This document shows positions 1 through 10,671 of a DNA stretch of 64,000 bases, in pieces (the stretch's first letter is position 1; each line of letters opens with the position of its first letter). The DNA comes from Eucommia ulmoides (taxonomy: Eukaryota; Streptophyta; Magnoliopsida; Garryales; Eucommiaceae): contig CM028336.1 of the NCBI GenBank assembly GCA_016647705.1, positions 496,001 through 560,000 of the forward strand, written 5' to 3'. A program made the translations under genes and the position numbers. The notes beneath the pieces are model-generated. The model was not told the DNA's origin and made no database searches. It saw only the letters and a program-made list of their open reading frames with translations.

Positions 1-480
1 AAACTAACTAACAAAATAAACAAAATTAACTAACAAATTAGACAAGTAACAAATTAAAATTAAACTATCCTCTAATGTTTTTTTCATGTTTAAAAAAAAT
101 TAAATTAACAACTAAACTAACTAATTTATTAAATAGTGTATTATATAATGTGTAAAAAACAAGTAATCAATGAAACTAACAAACAAAAAAATTAAACAAA
201 AAAATTAAACTAATAATTAAACAAGTAAGTAAAAAATATATTAATCTAATTAACAAATAAATTAAAAAAATTAAAATAAACTTACCTTTTGTAGTAGGAG
301 GAAGAAGTTGTGAAGTTGTGAAATTTGTCAAAGATTGATGAACAATCTTCGTTAAATTTTTACACAAAAAATAGAATGATCAAAATTTGTGAAATTGAGG
401 AAGGAACAAGGAGATGGAGAAGGGAAAGGAGAAGGAGAAGGTCGAGAGTTGTATGAAATGGAGAAGGCCATTGGGGTTTA
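1..480. other. AT-rich intergenic, no gene seen
   Basis: The stretch is very AT-rich, with short repeats of the type actaactaac and aattaaac, and turns purine-rich (gagaagg) after about 400. Short open frames here have low-complexity products and no recognisable domain. No gene is supported. Confidence 0.6.
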
Positions 481-543
481 TATGGGCTTAGCCGGTAGGG
501 GTTTGGCGGGAGGGGGGGGTGGGGGGGGTTTTTCAAAACTGAA

Positions 544-742
544 CTGCATAAAGCAGCTGAATCAACTGCTTTATGCAGGTGACAGGGCATAGAGCAACCG
601 GTCACGGTCCGTGACCGGCTGCTCTTAGGTTCCTGGGGTTGGTAACCCCGGGACATTATGTCCAAAAAAAAAAAAAAATTTAAAAGGAAGATCTCGGGAT
701 TGGCAATCCCAGGATCTCAGTTCTCGGGATTACCAACCCCGA
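544..742. repeat. cluster of five consecutive hairpins
   Basis: Five inverted repeats follow one another. 544-556/566-578 is a perfect 13-bp stem with a 9-nt loop. 591-607/609-625 is a 17-bp palindrome with one mismatch around ccggtcacgg. 631-640/644-653 is a 10-bp stem with a G-T pair. 696-701/705-710 is a 6-bp stem with further outer pairing. 724-731/735-742 is an 8-bp stem with one mismatch. The last three share a gggatt/ggggtt-type arm. The block is GC-rich inside AT-rich DNA. It may be the end of a mobile element, but no family was recognised. Confidence 0.7.
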
Positions 743-1125
743 AATACGCGAGTTTTGTATATTAGTTGGAATAGATCCGTTGTTAGATTTTATTTTATTT
801 TTATATATTTATTACGTAAAGAACTCGTTTTCTTCCTTCCGGTACGCAACTGGACTAACAGCACAGCTCTCTACAGTAGAAATGGGCGTCACGTGAATGC
901 ACCGTTCCACACGTCGAACCAAGAGAAAGCCCCTCCTCTCGAGGCTCCACCCTTTCCATTTTTGAAATTCATCACGCCATCAATTTGTCGAAGCATTAGC
1001 AAGCAATAATCTCAATCCTTGAGCCAGTTTCTGCTTCAATTCGTGATCGCTCCCGATCTCAGATCTCTCCGCCGGTGTTTTGCGTCGGATTTCTCTGATT
1101 TGGAGATCTCTCCGCTTTTGATTCG

Positions 1126-4100
1126 ATGTCGGTTAGTGTTCAAACTCTCTCCGGATATATGCTTGTTTGCATTTTATTTTTGTAATTTAATTTTTCGTCG
1201 GTTGATGCTCGGATCAACATGCACTTGTTCTGTTGCTGAGATAATTGAAAGTCGGATTGGTTGCGTTACTGTTGGATTCGATCGTTCTTTTCTGTTTGTT
1301 TGTTTGTTTAATCAAGTGAATAAGTGATGCATATGCTTTGACTTCAGAGTAGTTGATACCTTAGGTTTTCTAGATCTGTTGATTTTTTTCATGTTTTTTT
1401 TTCCCCGGACATGCTTGAAGAGGATCATACTGCCTACTCCAATGGAGAAAAATGATTGGAAGCTTGAAATGATTCGCTCAGTTATAAGGTTTTTGTAGTG
1501 GTATTGGTTTGTTCTTGGTCATATTGAATGAGATGCAGCTGATATGCCCTTGTTTCCTTGAATTAATGACCTCGTTGAATCAGATTCAATGTTGTAAGGA
1601 ATGTTAAAGTTTAGACAAATGTCAGACTGAAATGGAAGACGTGCGTGCTTTCGAATAGCTAGTATAATTCACAACTTCATAGTGTATATTCATGTTCTCT
1701 GGCGACTATGTGTTCTCTATATTAATAGTTTCCAGTGCTGGTGTTATGCTTGAAACCAATTCAGTTCAGGTGTGTGGGATTTAGCGATACACACATATTT
1801 GTTAATAATTCCTCAACTGTTCTGCAAACTCTATAGTAGTATGGTGAGTAAAGCCCACCATCGTTACATTTAAAAGTTATTGGCTGAAGATATTAAGTGA
1901 TAGATTAATTTAGGCCATCTCCCGAGTGATAATGGCTATCTACTCCTTCTGTGCACTGGAGTAGATGCTGAAGTGTCTATCGACATAGTCCCCCCTGAAG
2001 TTGGATGAAAGAAAAAGAGGATTGTATCACAGAGTGAAGGCTAACTGTAAAGATGAAATTCATAAACTTCTTAGTGACAGTTTCCTAGCAGTGAGAAATC
2101 ATAAACCAACTTAGCTTTCAGCCATTTATAGCTGATCTTGTAATGGGATTGCTTATTTCTGAATACTACGTTCTTCTGAGGTGGTAAGAATCAAAATGTA
2201 ATCCAATCATCTGTTGTAATGTAGTTTTAGCTGTAGGAAGAAAGACTCATGTTGGCTGAGAAAGTATTATCCAACACATCTCTCTCTCATTTGTTACAAT
2301 TACAGATCAAAACAGTAAAGGTCAGCAACGTCTCCTTGGGTGCTTCTGAGCAAGACATCAAGGAGTTTTTTTCATTTTCTGGGGATATTGAGCATGTTGA
2401 AATGCAAAGGTTAGTCTTTAACATTATTTTTCACTATGTTATTTTGATTCCTCATCTTTGAGTTGTCTTAATGGTATTTAGCAAACTGGGTTTAGGGTGA
2501 AGAATAGCTTACCTAGGTGTGCGGTATGCTATTAAATCTAAAAGAAATTTAGCCATGATAGAGCCGATGGAATATAATGATGGTGATTAAAAAGAAGTTT
2601 CTTCTTATGTGTGTGTGTGTGTAATAAACTTTCATTGAGCAAGAAATTGCGTCACTGCCTCACTCTATGCAAAATACTATTATCTTGATTGGTACATCAA
2701 TTTTTCTTTTCAAATTCAATTAGACGCTAGTTCTCGTTTATAGTAATTTCTCATTTCAACTTCATATCTCTTTCCAGTGATAATGAGAGGTCTCAGATAG
2801 CATTTGTCACTTTTAAGGACTCTCAGGGTGCAGAGACCGCTGTTCTTCTTTCGGTATGAAGTAGATTTCCCTTTGTTCAGTCTCTGACAGTAATACATAT
2901 ATGCATATACATATATATCTTTTCTAGTTGACTCGCTCTTTAAACCACTGAAAATCTGGCTCAAATTGAAATCCAATATATGAGATGTAATTATGAAAAT
3001 TGACCAGAGACTCGAGGTAGCTAATTGTAATTTTTGGCTATTCAACTGCTTTTGGCTTACCATAACTTCTTATGGTGTTCTTCAGGGAGCAACAATAGTT
3101 GATCAGTCCGTCTCCATAGCTCTTGCTCCAGATTACGTGTTGCCACCCAATGCTTCTGCACCTCCTGTAATACATTCTGTCCAAATATCTTCTCTCTTTT
3201 AGGCTAATATTTGCATTCCACCCCCTGTACTTAGGCTCATTTTCACTTTACCCCCTAAACTTTGGATTGAGTGTAGGGGATTAGTTCGAAGTAGAAGGGG
3301 GGTGGGTGTCTAGTGTCTGATTCCGAAGTTGTGGGTAAAGTGAAAATGGACTTAAGTACAAGAAGTGAAATGCTAATTATTGAGCATTTACTTCAGAATT
3401 AAGCATGTAATGCGATTGTCTGAAGTATCTAATTCCAAAGTACGGTGGGTGAAGTGAAAATGGGCCTAAGTACAAGGGGTGGAATGCAATTAACCCCCTT
3501 TAAAGGGGTGGAATGCTAATTATTGACTTGCTTTGGAATAAGACACTTATCGGCTTGTCCGAAGTATCTAATTCCAAAGTACAAGGAGTGAAGTGAAAAT
3601 AGGCCCAACTACAGGGGGTGGAATACAATTGACCCCTCTTTTTTCACGTTGGTTGGTAATTTTCAGACAACCGAGAACAAAAACGTTGAGGGCACTGAAT
3701 CAGCCGTCCAAAAGGCAGAGGATGTAGTGAGCAGCATGTTGGCAAGGGGGTTCACCCTGGGTAAAGGTGCACTCAACAGAGCCAAAACATTTGACGAGAA
3801 ACACCATTTCACATCCACTGCCTCAGCCAAGGTTGCCTCTTTCGACCAAAAAATCGGACTCAGCGACAAAATCAGCACCGGCGCGACCTTAATGAATGAA
3901 AAAATGAAAGAAATGGACCAAAAATTTCAGGTCTCTGAGAAGACAAAGTCGGCGATTGCAGCCGCCGAACAGAGTGTGAGCACCGCTGGTTCGGCCATCA
4001 TGAAGAACCGGTATGTCTTGACAGGGGCAACATGGGTGACGGGTGCTTTTAGCAGGGTGACGAAGGCGGCTGGAGAAGTGGGACAAAAGGCGAAGGAGAA

Positions 4101-4203
4101 AATGGAGGAGGAAGAACATGGGCGGAATGTGGCTGAAGGGTATGCCCCGGTTCATGGTTCTGATCAACATACACCGGCAAAGGCTATGCCCGAACATGAT
4201 TGA
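1126..4203 (+). CDS. BPA1: RRM protein, binding partner of ACD11 (BPA1)-like
   Basis: Five coding exons: 1126-1131, 2306-2409, 2778-2853, 3086-3166 and 3667-4203, giving 267 residues. The first exon is only ATG TCG before a gttagt donor, and the protein then begins MSIKTVKVSNV. An RRM covers about residues 4-80, with RNP2 near VKVSNV and RNP1 near IAFVTF (44-49). The C-terminal half is Ala/Lys-rich and helical, as in plant BPA1/BPL proteins, which bind the sphingolipid-transfer protein ACD11 and restrain cell death and defence. That role is family knowledge. Length fits the family (about 260). All junctions are GT-AG and keep frame. The very short first exon is easily missed by gene finders. 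Which BPA/BPL member this is remains open. Confidence 0.9.
3205..3640. mobile_element. MITE-like inverted repeat in BPA1-like intron 4
   Basis: The left end (around 3213, gcattccaccccctgtactt) recurs inverted at 3355-3385, 3455-3500 and 3590-3635. The block is a composite of diverged inverted copies of one terminal sequence. Such ends (cccctgtactt...cactttacccc) are common in non-autonomous plant DNA transposons. No exact target duplication could be fixed. The splice acceptor of exon 5 lies just downstream and is intact. Confidence 0.6.
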
Positions 4204-5078
4204 TTGTGTTTGGGTCTTGTCTTGTGTAGATAAAATCCAATGTCATGTTTTTTTTATAACAAAAAAGGGACTTCATTTCTTTCTTTAAGAAGTCGGTATT
4301 ATAGGTTTTGGGGAGTAATCTTGTCCAATGAATTTATATGTTATAAGTGGATGGGATTTATGTTACAAATGTTGATGGTTTTATGTTTGTATCAACATGT
4401 TTTTAAGGTTTTTGTTTATGATAAAAATACGATGTTATGGACTTTGTCATGTCGCATTTGAAAATCAGATTCACAGGTTTTAACATCAACCATTTTATGT
4501 ACGGCTTCTCACCCAAGAAGTGTTAGTTCAGACCCAAGAAGTGTTAGTTCAGTTGGCAAGACTGGTGAGAAAAAATGTTAGTTCAATTGGCAAGACGAGC
4601 GAAACAAAGACCTATCATATGTCAAGGGAAGATCTATTGATGTATATCAATGGAAGAGAAGGATTGTTGACTGTGTGTTTTTTTACCTTGTCAACTAAGA
4701 TTGATTCTTCTTAAATTTAATCATGAATATATTATATCGATGTGAGAGAATTTGCCGTTAAGATCGCTCGAAAAGATAATTAGTCGATGTGCGTATAAGT
4801 TAATCTGAACATATCTTACCATAAATTCAAAAAATAAAATTAAAAATATAGGCCTTTCCAATTTTAGGACTCTCTTGGTTGAGAGATTTATGGTATTTTT
4901 AAATTATTAAATAACTTTTTTTTTTTTTTTTTTCTCATTAGTCAAAGCTTTTGGTAATTAAATTCATAAAATTTGAAAATATATAACATATTTTCGTTGA
5001 GAAGTTAAATGATAATAAAACATGTTTAGGATATGTGACAAGAGATTTATATGTTTTAAAACAAGTTGACATCAAGTT
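4204..5078. other. 3' flank of BPA1-like gene; short tandem repeat
   Basis: The first part is presumably 3' UTR. At about 4508-4551 a 21-22 bp unit (acccaagaagtgttagttca) occurs twice in tandem, and a partial third (tgttagttcaattggcaaga) follows. The rest is AT-rich with a poly-T run near 4915-4935. No gene is seen. Confidence 0.5.
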
Positions 5079-5171
5079 CCGACCTTAGCTCAGTTGGTAG
5101 AGCGGAGGACTGTAGTAGATAAAAGCCCACAGCTAATCCTTAGGTCGCTGGTTCGAATCCGGCAGGTCGGA
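5079..5171 (+). tRNA. tRNA-Tyr(GTA) with a 20-nt intron
   Basis: The acceptor stem pairs CCGACCT (5079-5085) with AGGTCGG, followed by discriminator A (5171). The D-arm tagctcagttggtagagc and the T-arm/B-box ggttcgaatcc are intact. The anticodon GTA is at 5112-5114. A 20-nt intron (5116-5135) starts one base 3' of the anticodon, the usual place in nuclear tRNA-Tyr genes. The mature length would be 73 nt plus CCA. A T-rich Pol III stop (tttcttttt) follows at once. Confidence 0.95.
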
Positions 5172-6242
5172 TTTCTTTTTCATGTTTTAAAGGCTTGTTT
5201 GACTTTGATAGTGCTCGTGTAAATTCACATTTAGTTAACAAATTTAAAAAAAAAAAAAAAAAAAAAGACTTAATTGTTTAAATGGTTTTAATTTTAATTA
5301 TTAAATAAACTCGTTATAAAACGTACTTAATCCATTCAGTCTTTTAACATTGAATTAAGTGATCAAACGCTCGTATTCTAATTTTTTTTTTCTTTTCTCC
5401 TTTTTCTATAATGACAAAAGTTGTTTCCCTTTTTTGATTTTTGGGGAAAAGTATCACCATCACCGCACTACGTTGATGTTTTTTTTTTTTTTTTGTACGC
5501 ATGATTGAGGATAGAGTTTTGAACATTGGTCCTACTAAGAAAACACACTAGATAACCATTAGGTTGTATTTGAGTAAGAGATTTGAAAGAGGAATTTCAT
5601 CTGGGTAAGAAATTTCAGAATCATTTTTTAACAAATATCTTGTTTGGGTATTTATAAAAAAAAAAATTGTCAAATCTTTTTATTTTAAAAAAAAAGGTGA
5701 AATGAGAGAATTAGAAATAACTTTCAAATAGGTGTCATTTTTCAAATCCATCCGAGGAGGATTTTACAAATCGCGTCTCTTGCTCCTTCTCAGTCGTCTT
5801 CTTCCTTCATCTTCTTCCTTCTCCTTCCCCGTCGTTTCCTGCTTCTTAGTCGTCCGTTGTCTTCTTGTTCGTTGGCCATCTAGGTTTTAGGGTTCAAATT
5901 TCGCCATCATCGTCTTCGTCTGCAACTTCGTCCATCGCCGTCGACTTCACATTAGATTATAGGCCTTGATTACACTATGTTTATGTTCATAGGAAGGAAT
6001 TAAATTTTATTTCAACAATTACTATGAAGAAAAATAAATAAAAGCCATTAAATTACTCAATCATTTCAACAAATACATCATAAATCAAGTAACCATTCAA
6101 TTACTTCATCCTTTAAGACTCCTTTTCATCATCATCTTTAATAAAAATCTGACCACAATGTCTCTCAAGAATAAAATATTGTTCCAAAATTGCCCTTCTT
6201 CTCCTCCTAAAATGGCAATCAATGAACAAGCTTCTTCTGCCA
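5172..6242. other. intergenic between tRNA-Tyr and PTH2
   Basis: AT-rich DNA with poly-A and poly-T runs. A block at about 5555-5760 (gtatttgagtaagagatttg, aatttc repeats) resembles the fold-back sequence in PTH2 intron 2. A CT-rich stretch at 5775-5960 has no supported reading frame. Confidence 0.45.
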
Positions 6243-8010
6243 TTACAAGAGTTTCAGTCCACCAGTTACATCATCTACCATGTCAGCAGGCCCTGCATCA
6301 TCATCATGCCCATCAATGCCAAAAAACCTTCACATACACATATAACATCATCCAATCGGGAATAGAATAGAAACGTACCGAGAATAGCCATCACCGTTCT
6401 TGAATCTGAAGAACATATCAGCAAGTCAGATGAACTCGCTCAGATAACAATGTAGAGAAAGAGACGGGTTTTGAAACTTACTCGGTGCTATCTGTGTTCT
6501 CCCTGCATCAACTGTAATATGCGTTGGCAAGTTGAGCGATTTAGCCCTTTCCTGTGAATGCAATAAGGATTACAACGTAAGACACGATGATGTTTGTTTG
6601 TGTGTTTAAGGGAACAATTTTTTGTTTTGCTCCCACAAAAAATGTTCTAGAAATCTGAAAACAGAACAAAAAACATAATTTTTTTACTGTTCGTGTATGC
6701 ATACTGTTTCTGTTCCAGCTGATATAAAATGCATCGTGATTATACACGAAAGTTCTGTGTTCAATTCACTTCATATAACACTATTTAGAAAGAAAGACAA
6801 TATAATTAATCGGAAAATTGGATAAAAGTTTAACCTGTAGAACCAACAATTCCTCTTCTGATTCAATTTTCACCACCACCTTGACCTGACCGCACATCTC
6901 CCACCTGCATATATACAAACAGCCCGGTCAATCACAGTAGCTATATTATATACATACATAAGTTCGTGAGTGGTTCAACAATTACCTGTTCAACGCTTTT
7001 GGTGCCCGATTTTGAACCTTCTTGAAGAGGCCCAAAGTGGCGTGACTAACCAATAGATTGGATTTGTTTTGATAACGAATCGAAAAAAATTAGTCAAAAA
7101 AAAAAGTATAATTTAAGTATTATCCAAAAGGGTGCATTTGGGTAAGGTATTTTGTTTCGAGAAGAGATTTGTAAATTTTTCTTTACAGAATTGCTTAAGA
7201 AAAAGTTATAAATCCCTTCTCGAAATCAATTACCTCACCCAAATAGATGATAAGGGTTTGCTAGGCAGAAGGATTTTCAGAGAGGATCTCATTTCGATAA
7301 GAATTTTCAGAAATTCATAATTTAAAATTCCTTGTTTGGCTATTTTAAAAAGGAATTCGCAAAATTCCATGGACTTTCGGGATGTAAAGGGGTACTTCTC
7401 CATCTCGAAATAAAATTACATCGAACCACGAATTTGCAAATGATGGGATTTCAAATTTTAAACTTTCAAAATCCCATGATTTCTAAGTTCGATAAATTTC
7501 TCAAATTTCTTATCCAAATCCTCTCTAAAGGAATTTCCCAACAATTTCATAAATTATTGAAAGAAAAAGGAGAAAAATCAATGGCTACCTGCATTGTGCA
7601 GCGATCTTCCCTTTTCCCATCTTTAAATCATTCCTCACCACCAAAACCTAAACAAAACAAATCCAAGAAACCTCTAAACACATTCATTAATCCTTAAATG
7701 GGCGCATAAAATAGAGAAATCAGGGGGGGGGGGGGGGCGCGGGCTTGAAAATTTGAACCATTTTGAAATCTTCAAGAATGTCGGCCAATTTCTCAATCTC
7801 AAGGTGCTGTTTGGCAACCCGATTCTTTTTTCCATCCACAACAGCTACAGTCTCTTTAGCTAATCTAGCCGATAGAAATACACGCCCAGATTTTCGTGCA
7901 CCGATAATGAATCCCAAAGCAAGGCAGCCCGCCCCAACCAAAATGGTACTGAGCCATGTCATGTTCATTGCAGCCCCGGAACAAACTCTTTGGATAACAG
8001 ATTGAGCCAT
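6243..8010 (-). CDS. PTH2: peptidyl-tRNA hydrolase 2 (PTH2 family), seven exons
   Basis: Coding exons in transcript order: 8010-7759, 7648-7590, 7045-6986, 6904-6835, 6551-6482, 6405-6379 and 6292-6243; total 588 nt, 195 residues. All introns are GT-AG and all phases agree. Only exon 1 stands out as an open frame; the other six are 27-70 nt. The N-terminus carries a hydrophobic anchor (about residues 19-38, WLSTILVGAG), then a linker, then the PTH2 domain: KMVLVVRNDLKMGKGKIAAQ, CSHATLGLFKK, KVVVKIESEE, LNLPTHITVDAGRTQIAPNS, RTVMAILG, DDVTGGLKLL. The family frees peptidyl-tRNAs by cutting the ester bond. The anchor suggests a membrane-bound form, probably mitochondrial by analogy with animal PTRH2 (inference). 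A 5' UTR exon may lie near 8812-8900, with donor gtagct. Confidence 0.93.
7128..7250. mobile_element. fold-back MITE in PTH2 intron 2
   Basis: The arms around 7133-7168 (gcatttgggtaaggtatttt, cgagaagagattt) and 7207-7245 (aaatcccttctcgaaat, acctcacccaaata) are imperfect reverse complements, making a hairpin of about 120 bp. It sits inside the intron between PTH2 exons 2 and 3. The rest of that intron has more aattcc/ggaatt inverted segments. Confidence 0.55.
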
Positions 8011-10076
8011 GTCTGCTCAATTTTCCAGATTGAATCAATCCCAAAGTAGAATGAATTTCTTCCTGATAACGCCAAAAAAGAGCTCACCAACGGGTAAATA
8101 TTGTTTGGTAGCCAATACCAATACGATGTATAACAAATTTTAACATGGCATCAAGAACAAACGCCTTTACTTATCCTATGTTCTATGTTTATACCTGTTT
8201 CTTTTGCCTTTTAAAGCATAAATCAACTCATTGAAATGGTCTAGGTCTTCGCGATTTTGAGTTTCGCATGAATTTCTTCCGTTACCCATTCAAATGATAT
8301 TTTCTCGTTATGATACTAAAATCGAGGAATTTCGTGAGTGTTAGCTTTTCAAAATTTCACGGTTTGGAATATTTCAAAAAAAGTTGAAAAATCGGAATTT
8401 TTCAATGTTGCTTTGAAAGTTCCACCGAAAAATCCAAAATTTCGCTAATCTTTTGAAACAATTGGACTCGTGAAATTTAAAAGAGTAAGACTCAGGAAAC
8501 CCCTCGATTTAGGCATCATTATGATAAATCATCATTTGAAAGTGTAGCAGAAGAAATTCATCCGAAACTCAAAATCTTAAAATTTTCAAAGGATATAGTC
8601 GAAAGAGTCTCAAAATAAGTTATATTTCTCTCCATCGAAATAGGAAAATGTTCTATTTTACTTCGTTTTATCAAATCATTTTCGCAATCGCAAATGCAAA
8701 CTAACAAAAACAAAAAATCGAAGATAAACAGTTACAGTAGCAGAAATCAATATAGAAATGCGATCTAATCAACATTCAACAGATGCGAGGGATTAAAGTT
8801 GAGAGCTACCTGTAATCTGACGGCATAAAAACTGCAATTTTCAGACTGATCAAATGGGATTTGAACTACGAAGAAGCCTGGAGCTCACTTGGGATTTCGG
8901 CGATGGCGAAGAAGAAGAGAAAAATTGAGAGTGCGATCGGATTAAGGGCCTGTTTGGGTCTTCTCGAGATTGTCGTGCAATTGTGCGTAATTTGGGCGCA
9001 GGCCCAAACAGTCCCTGACCTCCATTTTTGTTTTTCTAGAAATCACACTTTGCACCCCCAAAGTTTGAGTAAAATCTCAATGTCACCCTTACTATTCTAA
9101 TTTCTACAATATACCCTTGAAGTTTGAATATTGCCTCTAATTGTCCAATTCGCACGTATAAACTATTTTAATTGTCAGAACAAAAATACGCACATCACAT
9201 ATGTTGATTATTTAACGATAAGAGGTATTTTAGAAAGTCTCGAATAGCGTCACGTGGAATACATGTGGATCTTGAGCATCACTTTTTGAATTGCACATGA
9301 GTTTGACCTCGATGTTGGGATCTGAGATTTCTGCTCGGGAAACCAAAATTGAAAATAGAAATGACATCAACATCAACTACAGTGTCGGCCATTCCCAGCA
9401 TTAAACTCGAGTACAGTCGAGAGAAATTATCTTCAGGATAACCGACGATGATTGAGACAATATCCTCAAATCGCGAACTGTTATTACCTTACTTGTGAAT
9501 GGTTATTAAATCTCATTATACAAGGAGAACTAGATTTATATAATGGCCCATAATTCCTCAACCTCGCGGAAATCCATAGGCATTTATCGAGATAGGCTAA
9601 GAGTCAGGCACCTAAGAAGTTCTTAGGGGGGATGCCACCCAAGGTATGCACAATTTTTGTACCTATTACGATACTAAAATTTTCATGAAAACAATATTTA
9701 TTCTCACACCGGAATTGCAACATCGACACAATCCCACCACAGTGCATTATTTTGCAGCAAAACTTAAAGTATTAGGAGGATCATATTCTGGTATCGCACA
9801 TTTAAAAAAGACAGAATATCAATACAAATACTATACTTTCACAGTTAAATGTATCTAACTTGTATGTAAAATATTTATTAGATGTAACAAATATTACACA
9901 AATATATAGTTATATGTAATTTATAACCCGAAACTAATATTACATAAATATATATAATTAATATTATATAGACGTAAACACATACGGAATTAATACCTAA
10001 TAAGTAAGCAAAAATTAATTTACGACTAATCACTAATTATTCTAAAAAATAAAGAATATGGGTAGTTGTATCGTAT
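8011..10076. other. intergenic between PTH2 and TOL1-like gene, with MITE debris
   Basis: The bidirectional upstream region of PTH2 (-) and the TOL1-like gene (+). A 70-bp inverted-repeat element lies at about 8946-9016 (gggcctgtttgggtc... and its complement). At about 9041 a terminal sequence, cactttgcacccccaaagtt, resembles the ends of elements at 25746, 40246 and 59567. The 9640-10030 stretch is AT-rich and has no recognised gene. Confidence 0.5.
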
Positions 10077-10079
10077 AAT

Positions 10080-10671
10080 TTGGGAAGTAGTGAAAGAAGA
10101 CTAGACTCCAAGTGCAAGTCAGCCGAGCGAAGAATTTTCAACGCGAAGCAACGTCGATCGACCAATCGAGTGGAGATTAAAGCCGATCGCCTTGTTGATC
10201 CCGTCATTCGCACCACCGGAGACTGCTCGCCCACTGTTAAAACCGTGTTGCAAGGTACATCTCCTCGATCTTCCCTCCCTTGACGAACAAATGTTTTTGT
10301 TTTTAATTTGAAAAATAAAAATGTGAAACTTGATGTTTGATCTGATCATTAGATTCTGTTTTATGAGGAGAATCTGATTTGATTTATGCGATTTGATCTT
10401 GTTCTCTTTTCCATCGCTCCAATTTTTTGACTTTTATTTTTGACTCGATCAATGTCTGAAATCTGAATACAGTTGTATGTTTATCATTTTTTTAGCGAAA
10501 TTTGATGTGTTATTATGTTATCCGGGGATGTGAATTGGTTAGATTTTCGAATTAAACTTGAGCATATAGGTTTTTGGATGATTGCCTATTCAAGCATAAT
10601 TAGGGTTTTCATTTCTGTTTTCTGAAAAGGTTTGGGTTTGCTGCAAGATTTGTTAGTAACAGTTGTGAAAA
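10080..10671 (+). promoter_or_regulatory. probable 5' UTR exon and leader intron of TOL1-like gene
   Basis: A GC-richer stretch at about 10080-10254 ends in caag|gtacat, a good donor. An intron-like T-rich sequence follows to about 10629 (ctgaaaag|gtttggg), just before the start codon. This is the usual arrangement for a leader intron, but it is inferred from sequence alone. Confidence 0.5.

Noticed and set aside
360..665. 101-residue minus-strand open frame
   Set aside because: It runs through the hairpin cluster and a purine-rich repeat; the product is low-complexity with no recognisable domain.
8861..9100. 79-residue open frame
   Set aside because: It overlaps the likely 5' UTR exon of PTH2 and a MITE; no domain or conservation seen.
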